From positions 868,001-932,000 of the forward strand of contig NC_088323.1 in the NCBI RefSeq assembly GCF_910592395.1: 64,000 bases of DNA, written 5' to 3'. A model generated the notes under the pieces. That model ran no database searches, was not told where the DNA came from, and saw only the letters and a list, made by a program, of their open reading frames with translations. Shown here in pieces: positions 1 through 12,700 of this stretch. Source of the DNA: Lineus longissimus (lineage: Eukaryota; Nemertea; Pilidiophora; Heteronemertea; Lineidae). Both the position numbers and the translations under genes were made by a program. Within the stretch, counting starts at the first letter, position 1, and every line of letters starts with the position of its first letter.

Positions 1-1088
1 CAACTCCTCTCCGCTACTGAACTGTCCCAAAAAACTGGACAAAAGCAAGGGTTCCCGCGTGCCGTTGCCGTGGCCAAGCGCGCCAAAACTTTTGCGGGAA
101 AACGATCTGAGGTACAGTTAAACAAAAGTTTCCAGCGAATGGTTTTGAACAACTTGTACCCTCACTGCCTGACCTCAGCGGATGATACGTGTTGCAATCG
201 GTAGATATACTGGTATACCAGCTCAGACTGTGTCCGGCAAGAGACAAAGTATGATTGTTGCGAGCGCCCCAAGAGTGAAGTTATGGAACTGAATTCTGAA
301 GACTGGCAACTGACCTGCTGATGCGACAGAAGATGCAGACACATGTCTTTTAGGAGTGAAATTAGCATGAAAACAAGGCTACTTGACTGTTAGAAGACGG
401 TCGGACTCAATTCAGCATAAAAGAATTACTGGTTCAACTTTCCACCCAAACTTTTCACAATCAGGTGACGCCTGCAGACATTGTCACAACCTTGGCAGCC
501 AGGCATGACAGTTATCAATTTGTGACAGACATTAGTGATACACCATCATCCAGGTCAATAGGCCAGTGAGGGGATCAACTGGTCTCACCCTGGATAATGT
601 GGCATACAGATTTTGACTGCGAAATTATTCCGTCTATGAGAATGGGGTCATCCAGCAGGGCGGTCCACACTTTGTTCATTAATCAGAGGGTGGTCTCAGG
701 TCAGTCGCATTGCTCCAGTTATGTCTCGAGCTTGTGGACAAGGCCACAAAAGGTGCCCTAGCCTGGACTATGCAGGATGACAGGATCGATTTGTCCAATA
801 TTGCATGTCTATCCATGTCGGTATGGTGGTGTGCCATTGTCCCAACCTTGTCTTATTTCTCAGTCTCAATGTCACAACCTGAATTCACGCGACGTGCTTT
901 TTCTAGTTCACAAACACAAACAAAGCAAGTCCTCCTTTAGATACATATACAAATTTAATATAATATATTACACAACGTCACTCTGGAACAGTTTGCCTTA
1001 AAAGCAAGGAGGAATAATACCCACTTATTCACCAGACCAATCAAGTCATTTTCATTCTATTGTCTTTAATTTACTGAATTCAATCACT
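1..1088. other. Gene-free stretch downstream of ENKUR
   Basis: No open frame here looks like a conserved gene. The only interpretable trace is a possible degenerate retroelement end at about 820-1001, listed separately. The rest is non-coding as far as can be seen, and part of it must be the ENKUR 3' untranslated region. No canonical AATAAA on the minus strand was found close to the ENKUR stop. Confidence 0.6.
820..1001 (+). pseudogene. Possible degenerate non-LTR retrotransposon 3' end
   Basis: One frame reads a basic stretch, then a hydrophobic-aromatic run, and ends SLWNSLP just before its stop. Many non-LTR reverse transcriptase ORFs end in a similar 'F..R.I..WNSLP' pattern. Nothing upstream preserves reverse transcriptase motifs, so this is at most a remnant. 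The short match could be chance. Confidence 0.25.
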
Positions 1089-2687
1089 TCAGTTTGCTAT
1101 GTAGATATAAGGATGTTTCTCGATGGTTTCAATGTCACTTTCTAGCTGCTTCATCTCCGCCTCCATGCGCTCCTTGCGATTCTTTTTTGGTGCGGTGTCC
1201 GTGACAACAGAGAGTCCCTGATATTGATGATGAAGTTCCTCCCAGTTGGTCTTTAGGCCGTCCAATATTAACTGGCGTTCAGATTCTGATAACAGCTTCA
1301 TTGCTCCTCGTCGGAAGTTTTCAGAGACGTATGCATCATACTCTTCCTGGGCGCGTTTGATCTCATCTTTTCTCTTTGAGAGATACATCGGAGTTTTACC
1401 AAAATCCTGAAAGAATGGAATCAAACACTTAGCATACAGGGTGAGAAGTGACACACTTTTTGGATGTTTTATGTGGGGTGTCTAACATTTTTTTAACGAT
1501 TTAGGTAAAGTCAATATTCTTGGTGAAAAGTTGGACATGATCGTTACCTTTTTGTTGACATATTTTGGCGCAAGGCCAGATTGATCCAACGTATGCTTGT
1601 CTCCCTTCTTTGTATCAACATAAATGTGTTCGGGATTCTTCGGGACAGACATGATATTCTCAACAGCATTCGTAGTGATGAAGTTTTTGGTGGTTCTCAA
1701 GCCCATGACTGGCTTCTCCTCTTTAGCTGGTACTGGGGGTTTCTTCCTTTCAGCATCGCTGTATTTGAATTCTGATTCTGAAAGAAGAGGTCAGCAGTAA
1801 AGTAGATTGTACCTCGAATAAATTGAGGTTTCTCATGAAGCTACATTCTACTGCATGTAACTCCATAATTACAAAGTAGGGACTTATAAAAGACAATTCG
1901 ATATCCAAACAAAAGGGTATTTGTTTTCATGTGACACCTATAGTGACCTTGGCTAGGCCTACTTCCATTCAGGGAGACCCTTATTTTCATTTCAAAGGTA
2001 GGTATCCAAGTATCGGCCTTCAGTCTCAGACTGACCTATTTTACTGTTCAAATAAGGTGTGTATTATTAGGTACCAGCCAAATCACTCAAATGTAGGTTG
2101 ACTACTTGCTGTTGCACGGTACTTACTTTGTGGAAGTTGTGGTTCTTTCTCGTGCTTTTTGAGATATTGATCAGTGGTCTGAATGGGCACCTTGGCTGGT
2201 CCCATTGTCTTGTATGCGGCCTTGTTGGATTTATCCTCATCTGTTACCATTCCCTTGAATTTAGACAAGTGTCTAGAAATAGAAAGAGGGAATACCAAAA
2301 TTATTCAATAAACAAGATTTTCAATGTTGGCTTAATACCACATACTGGAAGACACTCAACGTACACTGCCGACAGTCGAGTCTGCAAAGGACTTAAATTC
2401 ATCCATAGTCAGTCATAGAACATTTCACACCACGACGTTCTTACACTGCCGACACACTACTATGAAGAGGGGCCTATCCGTATGAATATGATGAAAAATG
2501 CCATGTAGGCCTAGGCCCTAGCCTAGGCCTACCATTACCAACCAAGGCAAAAATAAACACAGATTGAGATTTGTCAAAATTGCACACTCAACACTGGCCT
2601 AGACTGGCTCTTGTACCTTTTTTGTTTCTGTGCTTTTACTTCCTCACGAGGAATGAGGTTGTAGATACTTTCTTCCTGTTGATACAT
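1089..2687 (-). CDS. ENKUR: Enkurin (ciliary/flagellar microtubule inner protein and TRPC adaptor)
   Basis: Four coding exons: 2687-2617, 2272-2127, 1777-1548 and 1406-1089. The phases (2, 1, 0) match, giving about 254 aa, close to vertebrate enkurin (about 256 aa). The N-terminus holds the family's ESIYNLIP motif near residues 6-13. Exon 2 encodes KTMGPAKVP and a lysine-rich YLKKHEKE stretch. The last exon is the C-terminal enkurin domain (about 155-252), rich in coiled coil and ending in KHPYIYIAN. In other animals enkurin was found as a sperm adaptor for TRPC channels and PI3K, and is an axonemal component of motile cilia. The ATG at 2687 was chosen because it directly precedes the conserved motif. 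An in-frame ATG at 2777 would add 30 unconserved residues. The gene is head-to-head with WIPF. Confidence 0.95.
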
Positions 2688-4029
2688 CTTTATCTTTCTT
2701 AAAATGGCGAAATAAGAAGAAATTTGAGAAGCCTTGTCCGACTTCACCTGCCAAAAATTGCAATATGGCGTCAACAACAGCGGTCGCTAAGGAAGTGACG
2801 TAAATTTCGGTAACCAACTCGCAAATCAGTGACGAAATCAGCGCCTCTAGTGTCAAGCTTAAAAAAATACAAACTCGCAATTGTTACGAAATTCAAATTG
2901 AATTTCGTTATGAGGACCCCAAACTCCCAAAAACAAACTCGCACAGTGCGAAAATTAAATTGAATTTTCGTTATGAGGACCCAAAACTCCCAAATCCAAA
3001 CTCGCACAGTGCGAAAATTTAATTGATTTTCGTTATGAGGACCCCAAACTCCCAAATACAAACTCGCACAGTGCGAAAATTTAATTGAATTTCGTTGTTA
3101 TGAGGACCCCAAACTTGGAAAATACAAACTCGCTGAATAGGAACGAAATCATAGCCGAAGTTTACCGATGATTGCCGAAGTGATATCTTTACGGAAACTG
3201 CCGAACGCACCCGAACCCTACGTCATGGTTCCGCCATCTTGACTCAACCCACAATTAATTTGAGAAATTTTTCTCTTCCGGGTTGCGATTTTGCGTGTTA
3301 TGAGCCTCCTAAGAGCTTTTTTACTTGTGCAATCGAAAGATGACTAAAGGATCTGTTTTTTAAAGCGACTGTCAAAGAAAGCTTGTTTAGAACAGGTACT
3401 GGAGCTTTCAAATAAGATGTCATTTTCGACACATTTTTAGGGTGGCTGTCAAGCTTGGAACTTTAAACCGTGTAGGCCTACAGTTTCATGTATCGACTAC
3501 AACATTCCGTGTACACCATGACATCTTAGATAGTACATCTTGTGATGATGATCCGTTGTGTTCCCTAGCCTTAAGAATGTAATGCATGAATGGGCTTATT
3601 AATCATTGAATGACATTGAAATGATTGATATGCTTTGGAGTTGACATGATTATGATGATAAATGGCCCAATGAATCTGAATGGCAATGCAATGGGGCCCT
3701 CGGCCTCGGGTCAGTATTTATGCACTCTCGATCTTCTCCTTGTGTTGTAAGTTGTTAGAAGAAGAAGGGCCTTCGCACATTATCAATGACGATGCCAAAA
3801 GAATAAGGCTTTACTACTTTAGTATATTGTGTTTAGCTAAAATATTCATAGGTCTGAAAATGAAAATGAAAATGAAAATGATTGGCCATTTTCTACAATA
3901 TTATGCAGATCACTAACGAATGGACAGTGTTGTTAGCCTCAAGGAACAGCAAGGACTTATGCTACGGCTTGGATAGGCCATTAATTAGTATTGATACTCA
4001 AACCCACTCTTACATATATTTCACTTCAG
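2688..4029. promoter_or_regulatory. Divergent intergenic region between ENKUR and WIPF
   Basis: The start codons of the two divergent genes are 1.37 kb apart, so this region should hold both promoters and any 5' untranslated exons of WIPF. It contains ATGGCG and CCGCCAT words typical of animal core promoters (about 2703, 2764 and 3230). It also holds a 26-bp word shared with the CNOT9 5' region (2832-2857) and a four-copy tandem repeat (2871-3124). A possible donor (AACAG/GTACTG) near 3393 could end a WIPF 5' exon. No TATA box was assigned. Confidence 0.5.
2871..3124. repeat. Tandem repeat, unit about 63 bp, four copies
   Basis: Units start with CAAACTCGCA at about 2871, 2935, 2998 and 3060, and a fifth partial copy starts near 3125. 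Each holds the palindrome GCACAGTGCG (replaced in the first copy), an AATT-rich core, and TTATGAGGACCCCAAACTCC. Copies differ by point changes and 1-3-bp indels, so the array is not brand new. It lies 180-440 bp upstream of the ENKUR start codon. Confidence 0.9.
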
Positions 4030-4059
4030 GAGTCGTCCACGAATACAGAGAGAGGAGAT

Positions 4060-7000
4060 ATGCCTCCTCCACCCCCTCCCCCACCCCCGGGGCCACCAGC
4101 TCCACCACCACCACCCCCTGGGCCATCAGGAGGTGCCAAACTTAAAGTAGGTGGGAATCCAAATCCTCAAGCGCGTACAGCACTCCTTGGTGATATCAGG
4201 GGTGGAATGAAGTTAAAGAAGGCTGTAACAAATGATCGAAGTGCTCCTGTTGTAGGAGGTAGGTACCGTTTCAACGCATCATAGAATATTGGTGACTTCT
4301 TTAGCTTGTGTTATTGTCTACTTCATACGATCTTCTTAACATTGATAAAGGAGGTTTGTTCTACAGAAAACATCTAAAAATCATCAGCAGACCACTCAAA
4401 ACAAACATGCTGAAATGGACCATGTTTCTGCTCTTTCATCGGAAGAATCAGATATTGTGTCACATAGCAACTAGCATTGGAAACAACTCTACTTCTCCCT
4501 TAGTGATCGCTCTGCAGTTGGAGGTGAACTCTCCAGAGAGTAATACTCCTCCAATGCGTGATGAGTTTTAACATGCCACTGACTGACTGAGGTTAGTGAC
4601 TCCGGTCATGGTCAGAATTTAAAGAGTCCATCACTAGGCTCTCAAATTTCTAGCTTGGTGCCTTGTTTGACCTGGCATTGACACCAGACACATGTACATC
4701 TACAAGGGACCTTGGTTTTACGTCTCGTTTGATTCAACTTCAATCAAGGACTAGGAAGAGCCGGGAATTCACTTATCCTTGAATGTCACACAAAGGTTGA
4801 ACTATCCTAGGATAGAATGTTACCACACCACGAGAGTGAGTTAACCAGTCAGTCCCCTCAAGTCCTTCAATGAGGTCAGTGTGTCAGTTGCTGTCTCTAT
4901 AGATCATCATTATAATCAACATGGCATGATTTCTATCATTTGTTTAGTTTGTTGACAAGGGCAGGATGCTATTTATCGAAATCATCCTTTGTCAGTTTGC
5001 TTAGATATAGCGCCCATCTCAATCTCAATCTCACCAAATCCATTTCCTCTATTAGGACAATGACCAACTGAGTATGAGGGCAGGTCAAAAAGCCTTTCAG
5101 TGTCTAAATATTACTTTGTGCCAGAAAAGGAGAGAAAAAACATTCTTTCAAATCATATTTAATGACAGCACAATGTGCCTTTTTTTTACTTGTGTATGCA
5201 GCAACAATGAATGCTATTGATATGTGGTTTGAGCAAGCCCGCTTCCATTCAGTCGCATGAAATACCAGGAAATACATGCACATTATGCTTTGTCATGACA
5301 CTAATACATGAATTAGTGGATAGAACAGGCTGATGATCTATATCTCGTTTCTGATTTTCTAGTGTAGCCGGAGTTGTTAATTGGGTCTCATCATGTCATG
5401 ATCATTGATTGAGAATCACGACCGATAACATGTCATGTTTATACATACACTGTGCCACAGTGATTCTGGTTCTCCTGTTCGTTAGATATCTAACTTACTT
5501 CTATCACAACCAGGTTCTCGGAACAACCGAGAGAACTTTGCCCCAATCATGCCTATGATGGTGAAACCCCTCACTACAAAACGGATGTCCTGGATAACTA
5601 ATGGTATAATATCTCTCTTTCTCATGTTACAGATGTAATGTGTTCGCTTTTGATATTGTAACTTTTCTGTATCGTACAAGTATGTCGCAAGTAGCATGTG
5701 CCAAATCACATGAAAGCTTTTGATATTGTCTGAATATGTATGATATGTATGAATACTTTTACAAGTACATGTAGTGTGTATAATACAAGTACTTTTCTCA
5801 GTCTGTCCACCATTGTTACATTTGCAGCCTGAACACTTTGCAGTCATAGATTTCTGACATTGTTTGGGCGATAGAACTTTGAACTAAGTTTCAGTAATCA
5901 CTGGCAGTATCAACTAGTATTAAGCCCAGGGTTCAGATCAAAAAGATCAAGCAAAGGATAATAGTGTCCGGAGAGCTTAAGGTGACCTCAAGCTACTTTC
6001 TGACTCGAGGTAGATGACTGCATAACTTCAGTGAAGTCTTCACCTCAGATCTATCGATCATTTTGAAATTTTTTTTTATTGAGAAGTTTTTATCACAAAA
6101 TCAAATGTCTGACGTGTGAAGACTGTTCTTTCTAATGTGACTGGGTGCCTGTCTCTATCTGTTCCAAGTTTGAGCCTAAGGTATTCAGCTTAAGTTGTGA
6201 AAATATGGATAGAAATATTTCACATCAGAAAATCCTGAGCAAGCGCTGCAGTGCAGTTTTGATGTGAGGAGTCCATTCCTTCTCCCAATCCATGCAATCC
6301 CCTCATACTTAATTGCTCATAAATGGCTGTTCTTTAGCTATAGACTTGAACATTTTGATTTTGAAATGTTCTATTTGTTTGTTTCAGGAAATAAGCCCAG
6401 CCCTGCCCCTAGTGGGGGGGGAGGTGGTGGCGGTGGCAGCAGTGGTGGAGGCGGTATGGGCGGCAGTGGTCCAGCAGGGTTGGGTGGATTGTTCGCCGGT
6501 GGAATGCCAAAACTTCGTTCTACAGGAAACAGGTCTGGAGGTAGGTAGTAACTGTCATTCTACTCAGTCATCATGAAAGGCTTCATCGCCCAGATTTGGG
6601 CCTTTGCCACTAGTAGAACAAAATGTGTCTGGTTTGTAAAAACTTGTGAAAATCCGCAAAGCAGAATAGATACAAATAACCCAAAGTTGTGATGATGTAT
6701 GCAGGCTGTATACAGGCCAGATTGATAACCGCAATGAAAAAATGATATATGACTGATTCGAAGGCAAATTAGTTCAGTTGGAATTCACATCTGAGTGTGG
6801 TAGCTGTAACTCATTAGACAAGAGTCACTAGTTTTACCTTTACACTACAACTAGACGGATCTGACTTATCATACTTTGTGTTTATGTCAGGAATGTTACA
6901 AGTGTTTATTCTTCCTTGCAGGCCAACCAAGTGGTGGTGGCTCGGCCCCCCTGAAGCCACCTGGTGCCAGATTTGGGAACCAGGGCACCCCTGACAACGA

Positions 7001-9715
7001 CTCTAGTGATAATGCAGATTCTCAAGTAAAGAGGAATAATATAGCAAATAGACTTAATCAGCAATTTGGTGGTGGGGTGGCTCCAAAACCCACTCCGCCA
7101 TCTGGAGGTGGAGCACCTAAACCACCACCTCCGTCTGGGAAAGTGAACTTTAACCATGGTGCTGACAGTGAGAACCATACAAACAGTCATCGAAACAGTA
7201 ACAATAGGTTCAGTGACAATAGTTTTCCGAAACCAAGTATTAATACAAATAGACCTTTGCCATCTGTGCCAGGTCAAAACCGACCCCCTCCACCTCCGCA
7301 GCAGAATAAACCTCCCCCACCTCCTTCTCAGGGAAATAAACCACGGGCGCCGCCTCAGGGGAACAAGCCCCCACCACCACCGTCACAGACAAATAAACCA
7401 CCGCCCCCTCCGTCACAGAAGAATAAACCAGAGCGGCCAGGATCCTTGCGGAATTCCGGTGCCCCTCCACCTCCTCCCCCAAGCAATAATAGGAGCAATG
7501 CCCCTCCAGCACCCCTGCAGAACGCGAAACCACCTTCGCCATTAGGACCCCCTGCAGTGCCAACGAGCGCCAGACCACCCCCGCCACACCAGCGACCGCC
7601 GAGTACGCACTCAATGTCAGATTCAAGTGGATCAGATTTGCCCCCTCCACCACCCTCCATGCAGAGCAGACCGCTGCCACCGACGCCACAAGAACAGGGG
7701 AGTAGAATATCCTCACACGATGCAAACAGAGGCCCCCCTCCGCCCCCGCCGTCGAGAGGAAGCATGCCAGCTGGTGGGCGGCCGTCTTGTCCCCCGCCAC
7801 CACGACCACCTGGTCCTCCGTCAGCAAGACCACCTCCACCCCCTCCACGGGGTGGCCCTGGTTGTCCCCCACCACCACCACCCCCTCACCGAGGTGGCGT
7901 CCCTCCACCTCCACCCAATAGATCATCTTTGCCACCAGCACCACCACAAATGAACTCGAGGATGGGAGCAGCTCCGAAGCAGAGTAATCAAGGTAGGCTA
8001 TGCTAAAAACTCGAAACGTCAAAGATGGAAAATGTTGAATTTATAAGTGTGAACATGAAATTAGGATAGCGTTATTGTGTATGAACTTTTACTGTCCCAA
8101 TCACTATTGACAAACTATACTTCAGGTAATCTGCAGATGGCCTACACTCTCAGTCAGAAGGAGTTTATTGTTGAATATCTTGATTTTCAGTTGGTGATTT
8201 TGAGGGTCAGTTTACGTTCCATGATGTAAATGAGTTGCCGGCACCGTCGCAGTTCATAGTGACACAAAAGACGTATCCGAGTAAAAGCCCGAGAAACACT
8301 GGTAAGTTGTCTGTGGATGTCGATAGAAAAGTTATAAATCTGTTTCAGTCGCCAGATGTGGGGCTTAAATGTAGCCTGAGAGTGACAGCTGGTGCATGTC
8401 GTCTCTTACTCATTCCAAATGACGTCACATGACATTGTGCTGGAGTAGTGTCATAAAAGGATGTTCATTACAGCGATGGTCTATGGACCTTACGAGCTCT
8501 GATGGATTCGACGTCATCGTTTCACCTCATTTGTTGGTTTCTGGTATAAAAAAATGATGTGGTAATGAGTGACAGGCTGTGTCCCCTGCAGGTTCATTTA
8601 GCCTGACTACTCCAATACATACAGTGTATATGTCCATGTCACCTGCAGTCCGAGCTGAATGTTGCCTATTTTCCCAATCATTTGCAGAGCTGCATTACCA
8701 ACATAGATGTTACAAAGGTTTGTGCGCCATGTTCTAATCTAATGTCATTGCTGTTTTTGAATGGTGTTTTGTTGAACTTTTCACGGCATGAGTTTTAAAT
8801 TTCGAAAGTTATTTGTAGTGCATGTTGTAGATTTGTACTAATTGAATGGTCAGTGGGCCTATACTATAGATATGGCAGGTCATTTAATCGATACACATCT
8901 GAAGTTTTGACAGACACCCTGAATTCAGAATTCAGTCTCACAATATGCATTAGAACAGATTGTTTTTGCACACAGCCATCTTACATGTTGTTGATTGCGA
9001 TGACCGTCGTTTGATTTCAGAACCACCACCCTCACCGGCATGTCGGTCCTAAGGACTCGTGGTAAAATTCCTTTGGCAGATTTTAAAACCCATCTCATAT
9101 CCTTTGCTCAGTTTATCATGGAGCCATCATATTTGATTCATAATCTCATTAAGTTTGCTGCAAATATGCACAATAATATTCCATAATTTCAGCTTGTTAA
9201 TTCTGCATTTCCCACCCTCTCATACTGACAGCATTTATCATGTAGTACTCGCAAATCACATGTAGCTTGAATGTTCACTCACACATACTTGTGTAGTCTA
9301 GTCTGAAGAATGCTAATAAATCTTGTTTTCTTGCCACCTAGTAATTAATATAGCTTTTATACTTTGGCGGTCAAACTTCTGATACCCAATTAGACTTCTA
9401 CAGGTAGTTCTAGCTATAAGTCCGTTCATCACTTGAGCTCTTGATGTGTGCCAAGTATATGATTATGAATCGCTTCTCACATGTGGAGTAGGATAGAAAT
9501 CCATGGCCATGGCCTGTGGTTTGGGGTCGAGCTCAACAACAGCTTTTGAGAGACTCAGTAACAGCCTGTCAAGAGACTTGGCAGTCCTTTGGGGATTTCC
9601 TTTACGCTGGCGAGATAAGACTTTCAACATGCATCTTTTATTTATGCTATCGCTCTATTTTCCAGCGCCGCAGAAGAGAAATGCTCCTCCCCCACCACGT
9701 CCCCCAATGCGATGA
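4060..9715 (+). CDS. WIPF: WAS/WASL-interacting protein (WIP, verprolin family)
   Basis: Five coding exons: 4060-4258 (exon begins at 4030), 6388-6540, 6922-7992, 8191-8301 and 9666-9715. All introns are phase 1, giving about 527 aa. Domains in order: an N-terminal polyproline run (2-20); a WH2 actin-binding motif at about 39-57 (ALLGDIRGG then LKK); a glycine-rich segment ending GLGGLFAGGMPKLRST; a long proline-rich region (about 118-474) with many profilin, EVH1 and SH3 type ligands and a repeated NKPPPPPSQ unit; and the C-terminal WASP-binding domain (about 475-527) with FTFHDVNELPAP, TYPSKSPRN and terminal RNAPPPPRPPMR. WIP stabilises WASP/N-WASP and controls Arp2/3-driven actin assembly. 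Vertebrates have three paralogues (WIPF1-3). A pre-bilaterian-duplication single copy is likely, so the exact paralogue name is not assigned. Confidence 0.95.
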
Positions 9716-10478
9716 TCAACCTAGGTGATTAGGTATTGGTAGATGTCGCCTACGTCAGGGCCATGATATAACGGCGTACTCATTATGATTGTGATGACGA
9801 CAGTGTACTTATATAAGCAGTGGTTCTGGATCGAACGAAAGGTACGACACAGTTTGAAATAATCTCGGTGCTGTTGGCAGAAGATGGAGAGTAAGCGGGA
9901 CATTTTGTGTTATTTCAGTTCAGACAAGGAAAGCTCTTTGTTGCAGTGTTCCGGAGAGGTGTTTCAAAATATTTGAGTCTGCATGTATTATCGTGGCAGG
10001 TTTGGTTGTTATATCAGGCTAGCATCTGTGATCACGTTATCCTCTACTGAACTGGTGTCAGAAAAGCTACGTCCGGTTGTTCAAAACAAACTAACATGGT
10101 AACTTTGTGTTGTTTCCTTCAGTTACACCCTTAGACCCAACACCAAGTCAATGCCAGTGCTAGTGACAAAACTAGTTTTGTACAACTGGGCACTTAGAAT
10201 TAGCTAACTCACACCTGGACTATGTTATCCTTTGCCTACTTAAATGAAGTGTTCACTTGTTACTACCCAGGACTTCTATCCTTGATCGTAACTCCCATTG
10301 CATCAGTGTAGCGGAGAGTGAGGATGTCCAGTCTCCTAAGAGTGTTGATATTTTGATCAAATATCAAATCTTTTGAATGGAGAGTCCTCATTGATGATAC
10401 TATGTTATCTTTCTAGTTGCTCATAAGTACTGCAAACTCAGCTCAATCACACCTTGAAACAAGTCTAAATGAAATACT

Positions 10479-10484
10479 AATAAA
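10479..10484 (+). terminator. Candidate polyadenylation signal for WIPF (proximal)
   Basis: This is a canonical AATAAA 764 bp after the WIPF stop codon. It is the first clear signal on the gene's strand. The hexamer alone is weak evidence. Confidence 0.35.
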
Positions 10485-10850
10485 GTGACTGTGACCAGCT
10501 TCCAAACCTGCAAATGGATGATGAGTGTGCAGTGGACTTAGAAAGGGACCTGGGCCCGATCGTTCAAAATAAGTTTTCTCACTGACACAGGTGTTAACAT
10601 AGATGAGTTTGAAAGGGACTGTAAAGTTCCACGGGAAATATCAAACTGGGCTTCTCTATGATGATAATGATGGGAGAGAGCTGAATTTGCAGTAGGCCTA
10701 CTTGTAAATTCTATGTAGAAGGGTTTGGTAGATTACCATATTGTGATATCTCGGCCTCTTTATTTCTCACGCTGAGGTCGTAAGGTACAAATGTATGTGA
10801 TGTTATGTACTTCCTGTATCAGTATTGAGTGAATGTTATGCAGTGTACAT

Positions 10851-10947
10851 TAGACTGCATGTACATGCAGTGTGCATCTGCATGCAGTGTGCATCTGCAT
10901 GCAGTGTACATGCAGTGTACATGCAGTGTACATGCAGTCTAGTGTAC
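10851..10947. repeat. Microsatellite-like TGCAGTGTACA / TGCATCTGCA array
   Basis: Short overlapping direct copies of CATGCAGTGTACATGCAGTG and variants with GTGCATCTGCATGCAG run for about 100 bp. The repeat is rich in the palindromes TGCATGCA and ATGTACAT, so it can also fold on itself. Confidence 0.8.
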
Positions 10948-12435
10948 TGTTTGTTCTAACCATTGTAGATCCTTGCTGTGCTAGCAGCATTGGAATCATG
11001 AAATACTGAATCCCAGGCCGCAATCATCAAAGGATTTAAACAAAGAATTAACAAATACTGGAATTTGATGTGTCCAACATCCTTATAATTACTACATTTA
11101 ATTAGCTTACAGTCTGGTAACTGTACATTCACCTGTCAATTCAATGTGTTGTTTGACGGGTGCAATTAACCTATGTTTTAAGCATGGAAGATGTACCCTA
11201 GTATCATAGAACTTTCTTTAGACAGTCTGAAGCTATAGTACAGAAACAGACAGAGCTATTATTTTAAATCATGAAAATATAGGCTAATCAGATTTGTATG
11301 ACAAGTAATACATAGCATATTTCTATATTTAGCACAAAGGAAAGGGCAATTTTTAGGGGCAAACACAGAGCTGTAACTTCAAATGTAACTAGGCCTTCCA
11401 GGCCTTCCCAGGTAAGCTGTGGGGAGCAGCTGTGGGGAGCATTTTGGCAATCGTCAATGCTGAACTTTTCATATAAATATGTTTATTAATATCCAAGGAT
11501 ATGTATGGTTTTGTTTGAATTCCAAAACGTTTTTTTCCATTTCCGATGCTTTAAACTAAACAGAGAGAATCAGACATCCCGGTAAACACTTTGTCTAATA
11601 AGTTTAAAGTTGGTCTGTGAGTGTGTAGTGATTTTCATACACGATAAAATACTATTTTTCTACTTGTACAGCTTTTGGATAAACTGTCACTCATGCATGT
11701 TGTACACAGTCTGCCTGTGCAGAGTTGAATGAGGATGGTCTGCGGCATCACCTTCAATACATGTACATTATATTACTTGGGTGCACCTTCACTAATATTC
11801 TCGTGTGTCAATTTTCATTCCCCTTTCCTACCAGGCGATCCCTCATGCTCATGTTACAGGCAGTCTCCGTTAAATTAGCCAGCAAAATAATGTTTCACAC
11901 ACGCATGTACATAGAAAAAAACATTGGTCAACCTAGAATTCAACATGAGGGTACCGGTACCTATTTTTATACACTTGTAGATTACTGTAACCAGAATAAC
12001 CTTGAATGATCTTCTTAGCACTGTCCTCTGCATGCAAGGGTATCATGCTGCATACATGTAGACCAAAATGTAAGTGCAATTGGTTAGAAAATTCTGCATG
12101 ACTGGAATTGAATGATTGTCTGTGGACATTTGGCTTGCCCAGTGAGTCCAATAGAATAGGGACAACATCTGTGGCTAATTTTGAGACGATTTCAGGGCTT
12201 TCGAAATCAAGGCTTAGACACTACAGTCTATAAACAAGAATCAACCAATGCATTTTGATTCATGTAGAACCATGCTCATAATGTATATGATCTGTACTGT
12301 TTTCATTTCATGGACTGTGTACATTATGTTGTACATTGTCATCAGGTCGCGTTCGTTGTACATAAAAATAATTTAATATATAGAAAGGTAGATGTGTTAG
12401 ATTTGAGACTGCATTCTTAGACTACGGAGATCAAT

Positions 12436-12700
12436 GGCATGGTGATTAGAGTTCCGGGCTCATTATCAAGTGGTTGAGGATTTGACATTCCATAAGATCA
12501 TCATTTGATCTCCGTGTCCTTGAGCAAGGCACCTAACTCTACTTGCTTCCCTCGACCCAGAAGTTTACGTGTAAGTGGGTTCCAGGCCAGCCTTGAGGTT
12601 AACCTGTGTCAGACCAGAATCCTATCGGGGAGGGACAGCTCATTGCACTTAACCACTATGGAATCCGGGAGACTAGAAAACTGGGTTTTTGAATTTATCT
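12436..12700 (+). mobile_element. tRNA-derived SINE with a V-SINE-like central domain
   Basis: The 5' part looks like a decayed tRNA promoter: an A-box-like TGGTGATTAGAGTTCCGGGC near 12440 and a B-box-like GGATTTGACATTCC near 12478. It is followed by TGTCCTTGAGCAAGGCAC near 12513, then an AACTCTACTTGCTTCC block. The 'CCTTGGGCAAGGCAC' type block is a shared central domain of several deuterostome and mollusc SINE families. The 3' boundary is uncertain. Confidence 0.7.

Noticed and set aside
2688-2777. Upstream in-frame ATG of ENKUR at 2777
   Set aside because: It would add 30 residues with no counterpart in enkurins. The ATG at 2687 lies just before the conserved ESIYNLIP motif.
2871-3124. CRISPR-like spaced repeat
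   Set aside because: Copies are directly abutting with no unique spacers and the genome is animal; it is an ordinary tandem repeat.
7240-8022. 260-codon minus-strand frame, Val/Gly-rich
   Set aside because: It is the antisense shadow of the proline-codon-rich WIPF exon 3; CCN codons read backwards give Gly/Val/Ala frames.
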